This document shows, piece after piece, positions 43,937 through 54,062 of a stretch of 64,000 bases of DNA. Below the pieces are notes generated by a model. That model saw only the letters and a list, made by a program, of their open reading frames with translations. It ran no database searches and was not told where the DNA came from. The position numbers were made by a program, and so were the translations under genes. Source of the stretch: Arcanobacterium sp. (GTDB taxonomy: Bacteria; Actinomycetota; Actinomycetes; Actinomycetales; Actinomycetaceae); the NCBI GenBank assembly GCA_022783665.1, contig JALFZJ010000006.1, forward strand, positions 1 to 64,000. The letters run 5' to 3'. Within the stretch, counting starts at the first letter, position 1. Each line of letters opens with the position of its first letter.

Positions 43937-45737
43937 CTCCCATGCTCCCATATACAACCCTGCCCATTCTCTTGATCGTGCGAGCTTCGCCCATCCGCAT
44001 CGCGCCTCAATCCATTACGGCAGCTCAACGTACACCGTAGAGGAATCAGCTAGGATCACACGCCAGATCGCGGAGCTACTGAAGAATAAGGGAGTCGTCG
44101 AGGGCGATCGCGTAATGCTTATTGCGCGCAACTCACCCTATCACCTGCTCATGTACGTAGCATGTGCACGGCTTGGCGCCGTATTTGTGCCGGTGTCGTA
44201 TCGGATTCCCGCCTCGCAGCTTGTTGACCTCATCGGTTTTACCGAGTCGAAGATCGTTGTGAGCGATCCTGAAACTGCTCCTATACTGCGCGAAGCACTG
44301 GCCAGCAGCACGCGTCTGAGCGCAGCGATGCAAGATTCGCTCACCTTATACGTCATAGACGACGATCCGCACTGTGACGGCGCGTGTGATGCCTACGTAT
44401 GTGCGGATGAATCCAGCCTGCACACAACCGTGCAACACGCGCCGCAACAGCATCCAACGAGTGTGCCTGCAACATTGGAAACCACCGCTGAGCCAACAGC
44501 CGGCGAGCCAGCATCACGCCAACTCGCAGCTTATCAGGGCGTAACGCGTAGCACGTCTTTTACTTCTGCCGCCCAGCTCCATCACTGGAAAGAGAGCTAC
44601 TCGCAGTTCCCAGGCACACTCATGACGTGGATCGCTACACGCGTGGCCACCACTGCAGCACACGATGCTTTCGCTCTCAACCGGCAGGAATACTATGAGG
44701 GCCTTGGCGTCATCATGTTCACCTCTGGGTCGACTGGTGGAATGAAAGCCGTGCCTCTCACGCATGAGCAACTGTGGTGGGGATCAAGGAATTTCCGTGA
44801 AGGCTTTGAGTATTCCACATGGGATGTGGAGCTCGTAACGGTACCCCTCACTCATATCGGTGGATTCAATGGCACTACGGTAGATCTTTTCTCTCATGGC
44901 GGCACGGTTGTGGTGGTGCGAGAATTCGACGCAGGCGAGGTTCTTTCCCAGATTGAACAACACCATGTGGCAATGATGTTCGGTGTGCCCACGGTGTACG
45001 CGGCTATGCTGGCGCATCCTGATTTCCCACGCACCGATATAAGCTCCCTCACTCGGCCACTCATTGGCGGAGCCGTGGTGCCTCAAGCACTTTTGCACCG
45101 GATGACGCGCGCCGGCCTAGCTCCTCTCAACGTATGGGGCATGACGGAGATTTCAGCCTCAGGCTTTTATCTTTCTGCTGAGAACCTCGGCTCACATGCC
45201 GGATCCATTGGAAGGCCTTTTGCGCATATTGAAGCTCGCATTATTGATCCCGAGACGGGCGAGGATTCTACATCGGGCGAACTTGCGGTTCGCGGCCCAT
45301 CGGTGATGGAGGGCTACTGGAAATCACCGGAGGATACGGCCAAGCATTTTGTAGGTGACTGGCTATTGACGGGCGATCTCGTGACGATCGACGACGCTGG
45401 CTATGTGTGGGTGACGGGGCGCCGCCATAACCTTATCAATACTGGCGGGGAGAAAGTGAGCCCCGAGGAAGTCGAAGCTACGCTGAACCATTATCCAGGG
45501 GTATCTAGCGTGGTGGTAGTTGGTTTGGCTGATGACTTGTGGGGCGAACGCATTGCCGCAGCGCTCCTTCTGGAGCCAGGTGCACAGGCTCCACAGCTTC
45601 ACGAGCTTCAAGATTTCGCCGCTCGCTCCTTGCCACGCTTCGAGCTCCCGCGCGAATTGCGCATCGTGCAGAGTTTCCCCGTTAATCCCAATGGAAAGAT
45701 CGATCGCCAAGCTGTTGTGAGCTTCTTTGATGAGTAG
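43923..45737 (+). CDS. AMP-dependent acyl-CoA ligase (class I adenylate-forming)
   Basis: A 604-aa ANL enzyme starting at the ATG at 43923, behind GAGGG and overlapping the aminopeptidase stop. The P-loop is IMFTSGSTGGMKAVPLTH, the A5 motif NVWGMTEISASGF, the A7/A8 region LLTGDLVTIDDAG and RRHNLINTGGEKVSPEE, and the A10 lysine NPNGKIDR. A Thr/Ala/Pro-rich insertion (~residues 150-215) lies before the P-loop. The sequence sits between MenE-like and medium-chain ligases; the substrate is unknown. It probably forms an operon with the aminopeptidase. Confidence 0.87.
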   Translation: MPAPNSHAPIYNPAHSLDRASFAHPHRASIHYGSSTYTVEESARITRQIAELLKNKGVVEGDRVMLIARNSPYHLLMYVACARLGAVFVPVSYRIPASQLVDLIGFTESKIVVSDPETAPILREALASSTRLSAAMQDSLTLYVIDDDPHCDGACDAYVCADESSLHTTVQHAPQQHPTSVPATLETTAEPTAGEPASRQLAAYQGVTRSTSFTSAAQLHHWKESYSQFPGTLMTWIATRVATTAAHDAFALNRQEYYEGLGVIMFTSGSTGGMKAVPLTHEQLWWGSRNFREGFEYSTWDVELVTVPLTHIGGFNGTTVDLFSHGGTVVVVREFDAGEVLSQIEQHHVAMMFGVPTVYAAMLAHPDFPRTDISSLTRPLIGGAVVPQALLHRMTRAGLAPLNVWGMTEISASGFYLSAENLGSHAGSIGRPFAHIEARIIDPETGEDSTSGELAVRGPSVMEGYWKSPEDTAKHFVGDWLLTGDLVTIDDAGYVWVTGRRHNLINTGGEKVSPEEVEATLNHYPGVSSVVVVGLADDLWGERIAAALLLEPGAQAPQLHELQDFAARSLPRFELPRELRIVQSFPVNPNGKIDRQAVVSFFDE

Positions 45738-45784
45738 CGCACAACTCACACCGCAGAATGACACAACATTCGATACGCACAGCG

Positions 45785-45790
45785 TAGTAT
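45785..45790 (+). promoter_or_regulatory. -10 element for leaderless acyl-CoA synthetase gene
   Basis: TAGTAT is followed by seven bases and the ATG at 45798, with no ribosome site. Confidence 0.5.
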
Positions 45791-45797
45791 TTGTCTC

Positions 45798-47699
45798 ATG
45801 GTACTTCCACATCAGCAGATCGACTTTGACTCTCTTGGAAAGCAGCAGCGCGCCGCACTAGAAAACCCGTGGCGTAATGTAGGCTCTGCGCTTGATACGC
45901 GAGCGCAATCGCAGCCCGATCGCATCGGATGGATGTATCCCGATGCGAATGACGAGTGGAAATCTCTAACGTGGAAAGAGTTTCGCGATACGATGCATAT
46001 CGTTGCCTCGGGCTTTCTCAGCTACGGTATCGAGCCAGGAAGCGTTGTAGCGATTTGCGCGAATACGTCTATCCGGTGGGTGCTGAGCGATTTCGCCGTG
46101 AACTCAATCGCAGCGGTGACATGCGCGATTTACCCCAACACTCACATCTCTGAAGTTGAGTTTATTGTCTCCGATTCAGGTTCTACGTCGCTCGTGGTGG
46201 AAAACACTACGCTGCTCGAGCGAATGATCGCCTCTCCAGAAGTTAATGATGCCCTGGCACACATCGTGCTGCTCAACGGCGATCCTGGGGAAAAATACGG
46301 CAGTGATCAGCGAATCGTCACGTGGGAGCAAATCCTTGAAGCAGGAAAGGCTTTCCACGGCGAGCATCCTGAGCGCGTGCGAGAATTAATTGACTCAACG
46401 AACTCCGATTCGCTCGCCTCGATAATTTACACTTCGGGCACAACAGGGCGCCCGAAAGGTGTAGAACTCACCCATGGCAACTGGATCTATGAAGGCACTG
46501 CGTGGGGATCAAACTACACTCTCCAAGAAGACGATCTTCATTTTATTTGGCTTCCGCTGACGCACGTGTTTGGGAAGTCGATGCTACTTGTGAATATCTT
46601 TTGCGGCACTACCACCGCGCTCGACGGCCGCGTGCCGAAGATCGTGGAAAACCTCGGCATTATTAAGCCCACTTTGATGTGCGGCGTACCGCGAATATTT
46701 GAAAAAGTTCGCGCCGGCACTCAGGCGATTGCTAAGCCGGGCACTCCTAAAGCCGGGATTATCTCGTGGGCGATGAAGGTGGGCGAGAAGTCATTCCCCT
46801 ATCGCTCTTCCGGCAAGCCGATGCCTCGTGCTCTCAATGCTCAATACAAGCTCGCCGATAAACTCGTGTTCTCCACGATACGTAAAACTCTCGGCGGCAA
46901 TATTCGCCAGCTCGTCTCTGGCTCCGCACGGCTCGACCCCGATCTTCAGCGCTGGTTCTTCAACCTCGGTATCAAGCTCGTAGAGGGTTACGGCGTTACT
47001 GAAACAGCCGCCGTCACTACCTATAATCGCCCATGGGAGTTCAAAATGGGCACGGTGGGTAAAGTTGCACCCGGCACACAGATGAAAATTGCTAACGACG
47101 GCGAGATCCTCATTCGTGGCGGAGGCGTGATGCGCGCCTATCACAATGATCCTGAACTCACTGAAGAGATGACTCGCGGCGGCTGGTTCCACACCGGAGA
47201 CGTCGGCTCTATTGACGACGAAGGCTACGTGCGCATCACTGATCGCATCAAGGACGTTATGAAATCTTCGAACGGCAAGTTCATTTCGCCAGCCGCAGTT
47301 GAAGGTGTGCTAACCTCAAGTTCACCGGCGATCGCCCAAGCGGTGGCAATTGGGGAAGGCCGCAAATACGTGAGCGCGCTTATCGCATTAGATGAAGAAT
47401 GGGTGGAGAAATGGGCCTCCTTGAACGGGCTCAAGTTAAGCTACGCCAAGGCACTGAAATCCCCTGAACTGCGCGAAACGATCCAAAGCGAAATCGATAC
47501 CGCCAACCAAAATCTTTCACGCTGGGAGCAGGTGAAGAAGTTCGAGTTTCTGCCCGGCGAAATGACGGCGGACGAAGGCACCGCTACGCCCACAGCAAAG
47601 GTGAAGCGCCGCGTAGTGATGGATCGGTATGCAGATCTCGTCGAGAAAATGTATGAGGGCGCAGAATTGTGGGGGCCAGCTAACCCGAATTACGTGTGA
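45798..47699 (+). CDS. Long-chain fatty-acid-CoA ligase (FadD-like), second copy
   Basis: A 633-aa paralogue of the ligase at 40579. The two share framing blocks such as NPWRNVGSALDTRAQSQPDR, IIYTSGTTGRPKGVELTH, GYGVTETAAV, FHTGDVGSIDDEGYVRITDR and the C-terminal KMYEGAELWGPANPNY. It activates long-chain fatty acids. It starts at an ATG seven bases after TAGTAT without a ribosome site. Two FadD copies bracket the aminopeptidase and third ligase, which may reflect an old duplication. Confidence 0.92.
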   Translation: MVLPHQQIDFDSLGKQQRAALENPWRNVGSALDTRAQSQPDRIGWMYPDANDEWKSLTWKEFRDTMHIVASGFLSYGIEPGSVVAICANTSIRWVLSDFAVNSIAAVTCAIYPNTHISEVEFIVSDSGSTSLVVENTTLLERMIASPEVNDALAHIVLLNGDPGEKYGSDQRIVTWEQILEAGKAFHGEHPERVRELIDSTNSDSLASIIYTSGTTGRPKGVELTHGNWIYEGTAWGSNYTLQEDDLHFIWLPLTHVFGKSMLLVNIFCGTTTALDGRVPKIVENLGIIKPTLMCGVPRIFEKVRAGTQAIAKPGTPKAGIISWAMKVGEKSFPYRSSGKPMPRALNAQYKLADKLVFSTIRKTLGGNIRQLVSGSARLDPDLQRWFFNLGIKLVEGYGVTETAAVTTYNRPWEFKMGTVGKVAPGTQMKIANDGEILIRGGGVMRAYHNDPELTEEMTRGGWFHTGDVGSIDDEGYVRITDRIKDVMKSSNGKFISPAAVEGVLTSSSPAIAQAVAIGEGRKYVSALIALDEEWVEKWASLNGLKLSYAKALKSPELRETIQSEIDTANQNLSRWEQVKKFEFLPGEMTADEGTATPTAKVKRRVVMDRYADLVEKMYEGAELWGPANPNYV

Positions 47700-47702
47700 A
47701 CT

Positions 47703-47751
47703 ATGCGCCTGTATGTAGTGCGGTGCGTCTATGCACACACAGACGGCGCAT
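47703..47751. terminator. Weak inverted repeat between convergent ligase and hydrolase
   Basis: ATGCGCC (47703-47709) pairs with GGCGCAT (47745-47751), with a possible GTGC/GCAC inner stem. It extends from just after the ligase stop to the first base of the hydrolase stop. Confidence 0.35.
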
Positions 47752-48548
47752 CAATTGAGCGCGCCGAGCAGCAATAGCCACGCATCGTGGCCTGGGCGAA
47801 TGAGATCGCTGTGATTGGCGCCTGGCACCACCGCAATGTTGAATGGTTCTTGAGCAAGATCACGGCTACGCTGAACTGGCACCGTCTCATCGTTAGCACC
47901 GTGAATGATATCGAGGCGGAGCCCTCTGCTAGCAAAACCTGCTGGCTCGATTCTCTCGTATGCTTTGAGTGGCTCGAACCGCTCGTATACATCGGGAATA
48001 TCCTCGGGTAACCCGCCCATAAACTTCGCCGTAGAAGAATGCTCTCGGATTCCACGTTCGTTGACATCGCGTGCAAGATCGAGGATAGGGGCGAGAAGCA
48101 CTGCGTGCGTTACTGGGAGTTCATCGTCAAACAGCACATCTGCCGCGAGCGCACCGCCGAGCGAATGCCCAATCCAGATCGCTCCTTGAAGTTGTGGCAG
48201 GAGTGCCAGAGTGCGCAGATCTTCAAAGGTTGCCTCAACGTTTTTCTTCAGCCTGCGGTATTCTGGCAGCGCTACACGAAAACCGGCCTCACCCAGAGCA
48301 AAAGCAGCTGGGCGCAAGTATGCGAGCGTACCGTCTTCATGGAAGAAGCCGCCGTGGATGAAGCATACGGGTTTGCCGTCGTCTGGGCCAAACCACTCGA
48401 TGATCTGATCTGGATGCACGCCGTAGCGCTCGATGGATGCAGCCATAACATCGAGTGAGCGAAGAGTTTCAAAGGTTTGGTCTTCGGCGGTCAATTCTTC
48501 CGCCTCGTGCGGGACGTCGTTCACCATATCCATAGATGTGGACTTCAT
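47751..48548 (-). CDS. Alpha/beta hydrolase (esterase/formamidase-like)
   Basis: A 265-aa alpha/beta hydrolase. The oxyanion motif CFIHGGFF and the nucleophile elbow IWIGHSLGGALAAD are clear. Asp and His of the triad are likely near IIHGANDETVPV and GANHSDLIRPG. The HGG-plus-GHSLGG pattern is seen in kynurenine formamidases and small esterases; there are no tryptophan-degradation neighbours, so I do not assign a substrate. The ATG at 48548 has GGAAAGG immediately adjacent, so a start a few codons downstream (48533) is possible. Confidence 0.85.
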   Translation of the reverse strand: MKSTSMDMVNDVPHEAEELTAEDQTFETLRSLDVMAASIERYGVHPDQIIEWFGPDDGKPVCFIHGGFFHEDGTLAYLRPAAFALGEAGFRVALPEYRRLKKNVEATFEDLRTLALLPQLQGAIWIGHSLGGALAADVLFDDELPVTHAVLLAPILDLARDVNERGIREHSSTAKFMGGLPEDIPDVYERFEPLKAYERIEPAGFASRGLRLDIIHGANDETVPVQRSRDLAQEPFNIAVVPGANHSDLIRPGHDAWLLLLGALN

Positions 48549-48632
48549 CCTTTCCGACGTACCCTTGCACGCACATTCTCGAAAGAGCCAGCTTTAGATC
48601 ATCTCAGCGCTGGCCTCTACACACAACGAGAA

Positions 48633-49103
48633 TCAATTATAACTACGTTCACTCTCGTGCTGGAAATCCATAAGAAAGCCGCGTTGTGCATGGGATGAAA
48701 TCGCGTCTTGTGAATAGTGTTCGTGCACCCAATCGATCGCATCAGCCGGCGACATACCGTCGATGATAAGGAAAATCGCGAGCGCAGTACCCGCTCGGCC
48801 AATTCCGGAGCCTGAAGTAATCTCCACCCGCTCCGATTCGGCACGCGCCCAGAGGTCTTGCAACTGTTTCAGTGCTTGGGAGGTGCGCCGAGGGAGGCGA
48901 TAATCAGGCCAATCGATCGTCACCATTTCACTGCCACATACGCTCGGACGCGAGCTTGCAGAGAACTCCTTACTCGCTACAGGTGTAAGTACCGCTGAAA
49001 CATCAGCTTTGCGATCTACGGCATCTCGCCATGAGCGCACTCTAACTCGTTTTCCTGAAGGCACTTCGATCACATTCGGTTCGCCGGCATTCCACGTTCC
49101 CAT
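48633..49103 (-). CDS. Protein-tyrosine-phosphatase-like protein lacking the catalytic Cys
   Basis: A small protein (156 aa from the ATG at 49103; GTG codons at 49109 and 49112 are alternatives) with a dual-specificity-phosphatase-like fold. The expected C-x5-R loop reads TSGSGIGRAGTALA: the Cys is replaced by Ser (codon TCA), while Gly, Arg and the following AGTA helix start are kept. The general-acid region may be WPDYRLPRR. It may be a pseudophosphatase that binds rather than hydrolyses phosphate esters. It lies 84 bp downstream of the hydrolase start on the same strand. Confidence 0.7.
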   Translation of the reverse strand: MGTWNAGEPNVIEVPSGKRVRVRSWRDAVDRKADVSAVLTPVASKEFSASSRPSVCGSEMVTIDWPDYRLPRRTSQALKQLQDLWARAESERVEITSGSGIGRAGTALAIFLIIDGMSPADAIDWVHEHYSQDAISSHAQRGFLMDFQHESERSYN

Positions 49104-49456
49104 ATTCACCACCTCACTTCGCTCTCTCGTCTCACCACTCTATATCCTTGCGGATGCAAGCAGGCAACCAGGGCACGATGGCACCTATGCGGCACACGAT
49201 ATGTCTCGTCATTCGTCATTGTAGCGAGGCTCTTAGCTTCAATCCCAAGCGATAACGGTGGTTTGTAAGGGTTCTTAAGGTATCTCACATAGCAGCGAGG
49301 ATGTTGGCTGTGGGCGATGCATGAGGGAACGCACACCACTGCGCGCACATATTTCTCTCGACGTAAAGACACTTTTGTTTTTGGCTCTCATTTTGCCCAC
49401 GTCGTGCATTAGGCTTGGAGATGTAGTACTGTACCGAATCCCAAGGAAGTGTATCG
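49104..49456. other. Intergenic region upstream of icd
   Basis: About 350 bp separate the divergent phosphatase-like gene and icd. I see AAGGAA nine bases before the icd ATG and an AT-rich patch near 49365-49390, but no promoter pair I would defend and no coding frame with family-like sequence. Confidence 0.5.
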
Positions 49457-51670
49457 ATGGCACGTATTATCTATACCTATACTGATGAAGCGCCTATGCT
49501 CGCCACAGCATCTTTCCTCCCCATCCTCCAGGCATTTAGCTCCACCGCTGGTATCGACGTCGAACTGCGCGATATTTCCCTTGCTGGGCGTATCGTGGCA
49601 GCATTTGCAGATATACTTCCCGAGGGGCAGCGCGAACCAGATGCACTCGCCGAACTCGGCGAACTCGCGAAAAAGCCAGAAGCCAATATCATTAAGCTTC
49701 CCAATATTTCTGCGTCAATTCCACAACTCGTGGCAGCGATTAAGGAACTTCAAGCCCTCGGTTTCGAGCTTCCTGATTACCCCGAAGATCCTCATACTGA
49801 CGAGGAGAAGGATATTCGCGCCCGTTACGATGCGGTGAAGGGTTCAGCTGTGAATCCTGTACTGCGAGAGGGGAACTCTGATCGCAGGGCACCGCTCGCC
49901 GTCAAGAATTATGCCAAGGCTCATCCCCACAAAATGGGCCAGTGGAGTAAGGATTCAGCTACGCGGGTTGCCACAATGCAATCGGGGGATTTCCGCGCAA
50001 ATGAGCGTACAGCCGTCATCGAAGCGGACGACTCTCTTGATTTCGTACATATCGCCCATGACGGCACCGAAACCACTCTCAAAGCACAACTTCCGGTGCT
50101 CGAGGGCGAAATCATAGACCTCACCAAACTTGAAGCTGCGGCACTCGATTCCTTCCTGGCAGAGCAGGTTGATGCAGCAAAACGCGATGGACTGCTCTTT
50201 TCCGCGCACCTCAAAGCCACGATGATGAAAGTGTCTGATCCTATTATCTTCGGCCATGTAGTAAAAGCTTTCTTTGCCGATACTTTTGCCACCTATGGTT
50301 CCGATCTCGAGGCTGCAGGCTTGAGTGCCAATAATGGCCTTGGATCCATCCTCGCCGGTCTGAATGCCCTCCCGAACGGCAACGAGATCAAAGCCTCATT
50401 CGATGCCGAACTTGCCTCTGGCCCACGCCTCGCCATGGTGAATTCTGATAAAGGCATTACAAATCTGCACGTGCCGTCGGACGTCATCATTGACGCATCA
50501 ATGCCTGCAATGATTCGCAACTCTGGCCAAATGTGGGGGGCCGATGGCAATCCTGCTGATACTTTGGCGGTTATCCCCGATAGTTCGTACGCCGGCGTGT
50601 ACGACGTTGTGATTGAAGATTGCAAGGCTCACGGAGCGTTCGATCCAACCACGATGGGTACCGTGCCAAATGTTGGATTGATGGCGCAGAAGGCCGAAGA
50701 ATACGGCTCGCACGATAAGACTTTCGAGATTGCAGACGACGGATCGGTACAGGTTCGCCTCAGTGACGGTAGCGTGCTCCTCGAGTTGCCTGTAGCAAAG
50801 GGCGATATTGTGCGCGGTACGCAGGCTAAGGATGCCCCAATTAAGGATTGGGTGCAGCTCGCCGTGCGCCGTGCACGCCTTTCGGGCATGCCTGCCGTGT
50901 TCTGGCTTGACCCTGAGCGTTCCCATGATCGCGCCGTGAAGAGCAAAGTGGAACGCTACCTTGGCGAAGAAAACACCGACGGCCTTGATATTCGCATTAT
51001 GAGCCCGCGTGACGCTACGCAGTTCTCAGTGGATCGCGCACGCAAAGGTGAAGATACTATTTCGGTAACGGGCAATGTATTGCGCGATTACCTTACCGAT
51101 CTCTTCCCCATTATGGAGCTCGGCACCTCAGCTAAGATGCTTTCGATCGTGCCCCTGATGGCTGGTGGCGGCTTATTCGAAACGGGTGCTGGCGGTTCAG
51201 CCCCCAAGCATGTGCAGCAGTTGCTCGAAGAGAACTATCTGCGCTGGGATTCCCTCGGTGAATTCCTCGCCTTAGCTGAGAGCTTGCGCCAACTTGCCGC
51301 CTTCGACTCAAATCCACGCGCGAGCGTGCTTGCCGATGCTCTTGACGCAGCAACCGAGCGTCTCTTGAACGAGAACAAGAGCCCGCAGCGCAAACTCGGC
51401 TCGATCGACAATCGCGGGTCCCACGCATGGATTGCTATCTGGTGGGCGGACGAACTCGCCAAGCAAAGCACTGATCCAGAACTTGCAGCTGCATTCGCTC
51501 CGATTGCCGAAAAGCTTACGACCCAGGCAGACGTGATTGAGAAAGAGCTGATCGCCGTACAGGGCAAACCTGCCGATATCGGTGGCTACTATCGCCCAGA
51601 TCCGCAGAAGACGGCGGCCGTGATGCGCCCGAGCGCCACGCTCAACGAGATCATTGATTCCATTCACTGA
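49457..51670 (+). CDS. icd: Isocitrate dehydrogenase, NADP-dependent, monomeric type
   Basis: The 737-aa protein matches the monomeric IDH family (~740 aa) along its length, from [20 protein letters not shown] through [19 protein letters not shown] (substrate-binding Ser/Arg) to [16 protein letters not shown] and [11 protein letters not shown]. It converts isocitrate to 2-oxoglutarate with NADP+. This form is typical of Corynebacterium and some other actinobacteria and is unrelated in size to the dimeric enzyme. It is followed by a perfect terminator hairpin. Confidence 0.96.
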   Translation: MARIIYTYTDEAPMLATASFLPILQAFSSTAGIDVELRDISLAGRIVAAFADILPEGQREPDALAELGELAKKPEANIIKLPNISASIPQLVAAIKELQALGFELPDYPEDPHTDEEKDIRARYDAVKGSAVNPVLREGNSDRRAPLAVKNYAKAHPHKMGQWSKDSATRVATMQSGDFRANERTAVIEADDSLDFVHIAHDGTETTLKAQLPVLEGEIIDLTKLEAAALDSFLAEQVDAAKRDGLLFSAHLKATMMKVSDPIIFGHVVKAFFADTFATYGSDLEAAGLSANNGLGSILAGLNALPNGNEIKASFDAELASGPRLAMVNSDKGITNLHVPSDVIIDASMPAMIRNSGQMWGADGNPADTLAVIPDSSYAGVYDVVIEDCKAHGAFDPTTMGTVPNVGLMAQKAEEYGSHDKTFEIADDGSVQVRLSDGSVLLELPVAKGDIVRGTQAKDAPIKDWVQLAVRRARLSGMPAVFWLDPERSHDRAVKSKVERYLGEENTDGLDIRIMSPRDATQFSVDRARKGEDTISVTGNVLRDYLTDLFPIMELGTSAKMLSIVPLMAGGGLFETGAGGSAPKHVQQLLEENYLRWDSLGEFLALAESLRQLAAFDSNPRASVLADALDAATERLLNENKSPQRKLGSIDNRGSHAWIAIWWADELAKQSTDPELAAAFAPIAEKLTTQADVIEKELIAVQGKPADIGGYYRPDPQKTAAVMRPSATLNEIIDSIH

Positions 51671-51675
51671 TTGAC

Positions 51676-51723
51676 GCAATGCCCGTATGTATGTGCCCAA
51701 GTGTACATACATACGGGCATTGC
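51676..51723. terminator. Perfect 19-bp-stem terminator after icd
   Basis: GCAATGCCCGTATGTATGT (51676-51694) pairs exactly with 51705-51723 around a 10-base loop, between convergent icd and the antiporter gene. Confidence 0.85.
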
Positions 51724-51737
51724 CATGCTTGGGCACG

Positions 51738-53315
51738 TCAGTGGTGCTGGTGGTGAGACAAACGCTCGGAGATTACAGCGAGCTGATCCACTTCGGAGAG
51801 CACTTCATCTACAATATTCGGACTCACCCCACGCCTATTGCGTAGCTGGATGAGCTCATCTTGGGCAGCTCGAATTGCTTTGCGCCGAACATTGTGGGCT
51901 AGCACCATTTCATCGGAAATATGCTCTCGTTTCGACGTCGCATCAAGATTCAACTCCACGGAACTCAATAGACGCGTATCGAACCAGTATTGCAAGACCG
52001 ATACCGTCTCGGGATCGAGCACATCGCGATAGTCACGCAGAACGCCGAGCGCCGCCTCGCGGGCTTTGAGCCCTACAAGGTTGCGCATCTCATCAGCGCG
52101 AGCGCTCGATCCGGTACCCACCTTCAGCCATTTCACGAGCTCCGGCAACAAGAGCCCTGGCACAACCATCGTCATCACGAGTACAACAATGGCAATAATG
52201 GCAAGTTCATTGTGTGCAGGAAATACGGCCGCAGGTATGGATAACACTAAGGCGAGCGTAACGAGACCGCGCATACCAGACCACGTCATCAGTAGAACTT
52301 CACGCGCCGTCATTGGAGCTGCGTAGTACTTGCCCCTGTGCTTGTTGAGGCGATAAAAACCGTACATGAACACGAAGCGGATCACGAGTGCCACAAGCGC
52401 CAAAATCACTCCCACGCCCACAGCGTGCCAGAGCATCATTCCAGCTTCGTACACTGCGGTGTTGAGCGTTAGTCCGATCAAACCGAAAGCAATGCCCGTA
52501 AAGAGCATGTCTACAGTTGCCCAGAAGAACTGGCCGGAAAGGCGATCCTCGGCCTCAAACGAAGCTCTCGAATTTGTTTGAATAGCAGCCACCACCACGG
52601 CGATCACGCCAGATGCACCGAGCTCTTCAGCCAATACGTAGGCCGCGAAAGGTACCACCCAGTTCAACACACGCCGCGCGGTGGTGTTATCGATACGCTC
52701 CAGTACGAACACCGTGGCATACCCTATTCCCAAACCGACCACCACGGCAACCACTGCCGAATAGACGAAATCGGCCAGCACGACCCCTATCCTGAGCTCA
52801 TCACGTTGAAGAAGAGCAGTGAGGGCGAGGTGAAACACCACAATTGATGCGGCGTCATTGAACAAGCCTTCGGTTTGGAGCGCACGCATAATACGCTTCG
52901 GGATCCCCGCACTATCCGATACGGCCTCCACCGCCACTGGATCTGGAGGGGCAACGGCAGCACCTATCACGATGGCTGCCAACACCCCAAACGAGGGCAT
53001 CAAGAAGTACGCAGCCGCACCCACCCCAAGGGCAGTGGCAATAACGAGCAGTACCGAAAGCACAAGTATCGTGATCCACTGATCGCGTATCACGCCCCAC
53101 GACGTCTGCCATGCGAGTGACCACAACAGCGGCGGCAAGAACAGCGGCAATATATAATCCGCCGGAATTTCGATGCTCGGCATCCCTGGGATGAACACCA
53201 CGCCCATCACGAGAACCGTGAGAAGCGCCGGCCATGGCAGCCCCGTTTTCTCACCGATCACAACCATTGCGACGGTAGCAAGGACTATTCCGATGAGCAC
53301 GAAGAAGACTGTCAA
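51738..53315 (-). CDS. Na+/H+ antiporter (CPA1/NhaP type)
   Basis: A 525-aa membrane protein with about 12 helices and a ~110-residue cytoplasmic C-terminal tail. The ion-site motifs are GAAVAPPDPVAVEAV and TEGLFNDAASIVVFHLAL (paired acidic residues), with an essential Arg helix near WSGMRGLVTLALVLS. It exchanges Na+ (or K+) for protons. The start is TTG, directly after the stop of the amino-acid ABC ATPase gene (TAATTG), so translation is probably coupled. It is the last gene of a minus-strand run. Confidence 0.88.
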   Translation of the reverse strand: MTVFFVLIGIVLATVAMVVIGEKTGLPWPALLTVLVMGVVFIPGMPSIEIPADYILPLFLPPLLWSLAWQTSWGVIRDQWITILVLSVLLVIATALGVGAAAYFLMPSFGVLAAIVIGAAVAPPDPVAVEAVSDSAGIPKRIMRALQTEGLFNDAASIVVFHLALTALLQRDELRIGVVLADFVYSAVVAVVVGLGIGYATVFVLERIDNTTARRVLNWVVPFAAYVLAEELGASGVIAVVVAAIQTNSRASFEAEDRLSGQFFWATVDMLFTGIAFGLIGLTLNTAVYEAGMMLWHAVGVGVILALVALVIRFVFMYGFYRLNKHRGKYYAAPMTAREVLLMTWSGMRGLVTLALVLSIPAAVFPAHNELAIIAIVVLVMTMVVPGLLLPELVKWLKVGTGSSARADEMRNLVGLKAREAALGVLRDYRDVLDPETVSVLQYWFDTRLLSSVELNLDATSKREHISDEMVLAHNVRRKAIRAAQDELIQLRNRRGVSPNIVDEVLSEVDQLAVISERLSHHQHH

Positions 53316-54062
53316 TTAGAGCACTTTCTCAAGGAAGCTAATCAGGCGGGGGCTTTGGGGGTTGTCGAAGAGCTCGCGCGAAGGCTTATCCTCGCCAATC
53401 AGCCCACTATCTAAGAATATAGTCCGATCCGATACTTCGCGTGCAAAACGCATTTCATGAGTGACGACGATCATCGTCATGCCGTCTTCTGCAAGGCCTT
53501 GCATCACGCCGAGCACTTCCCCGATCATCTCAGGATCGAGCGCAGATGTGGGCTCATCAAAGAGAATGACCTCCGGCTCCATCATAAGGGTACGCACAAT
53601 CGCGATACGCTGCTTCTGACCGCCTGAGAGCTGATGGGGATAGGCGCTCACGCGACTGCGTAATCCCACCCGATCGAGCAGTTCCAGAGCCATCTGTTCG
53701 GCTTGCTCGGCAGGCATTTTTTTGATCGTGGTGGGAGCCATCGTGAGGTTGCGCAACACGTTCATATTGTTGAACAGGTTGAACTGCTGGAAAACCATGC
53801 CGATTTTCTGGCGTTTTTTGTTGACGTCCACTCCTTTGCCGAGTAGATCCTCGCCATCAAAATATACATGCCCCGAGGATGGCTCCTCTAAGAGGTTCAG
53901 GCAGCGTAAGAACGTCGATTTCCCGCCGCCCGACGGGCCGATAATCGAAACGACGTCACCACGGTAAAACTGGGCGCTGATCCCTTTGAGAACTTCGGTT
54001 TTTCCATACGATTTTTTCAGATCGCGCACATCAAGAAATACGTCAGGATTCTTTTGACTCAT
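53316..54062 (-). CDS. Polar amino acid ABC transporter ATPase (GlnQ-like)
   Basis: A 248-aa ATPase. Walker A is [20 protein letters not shown], the signature [19 protein letters not shown], Walker [16 protein letters not shown] and the switch His [12 protein letters not shown]. The RCLNLLE and THEM..ARE motifs mark the polar-amino-acid uptake family. It overlaps the permease gene by 20 bp, forming an operon binding protein-permease-ATPase. Confidence 0.93.
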   Translation of the reverse strand: MSQKNPDVFLDVRDLKKSYGKTEVLKGISAQFYRGDVVSIIGPSGGGKSTFLRCLNLLEEPSSGHVYFDGEDLLGKGVDVNKKRQKIGMVFQQFNLFNNMNVLRNLTMAPTTIKKMPAEQAEQMALELLDRVGLRSRVSAYPHQLSGGQKQRIAIVRTLMMEPEVILFDEPTSALDPEMIGEVLGVMQGLAEDGMTMIVVTHEMRFAREVSDRTIFLDSGLIGEDKPSRELFDNPQSPRLISFLEKVL

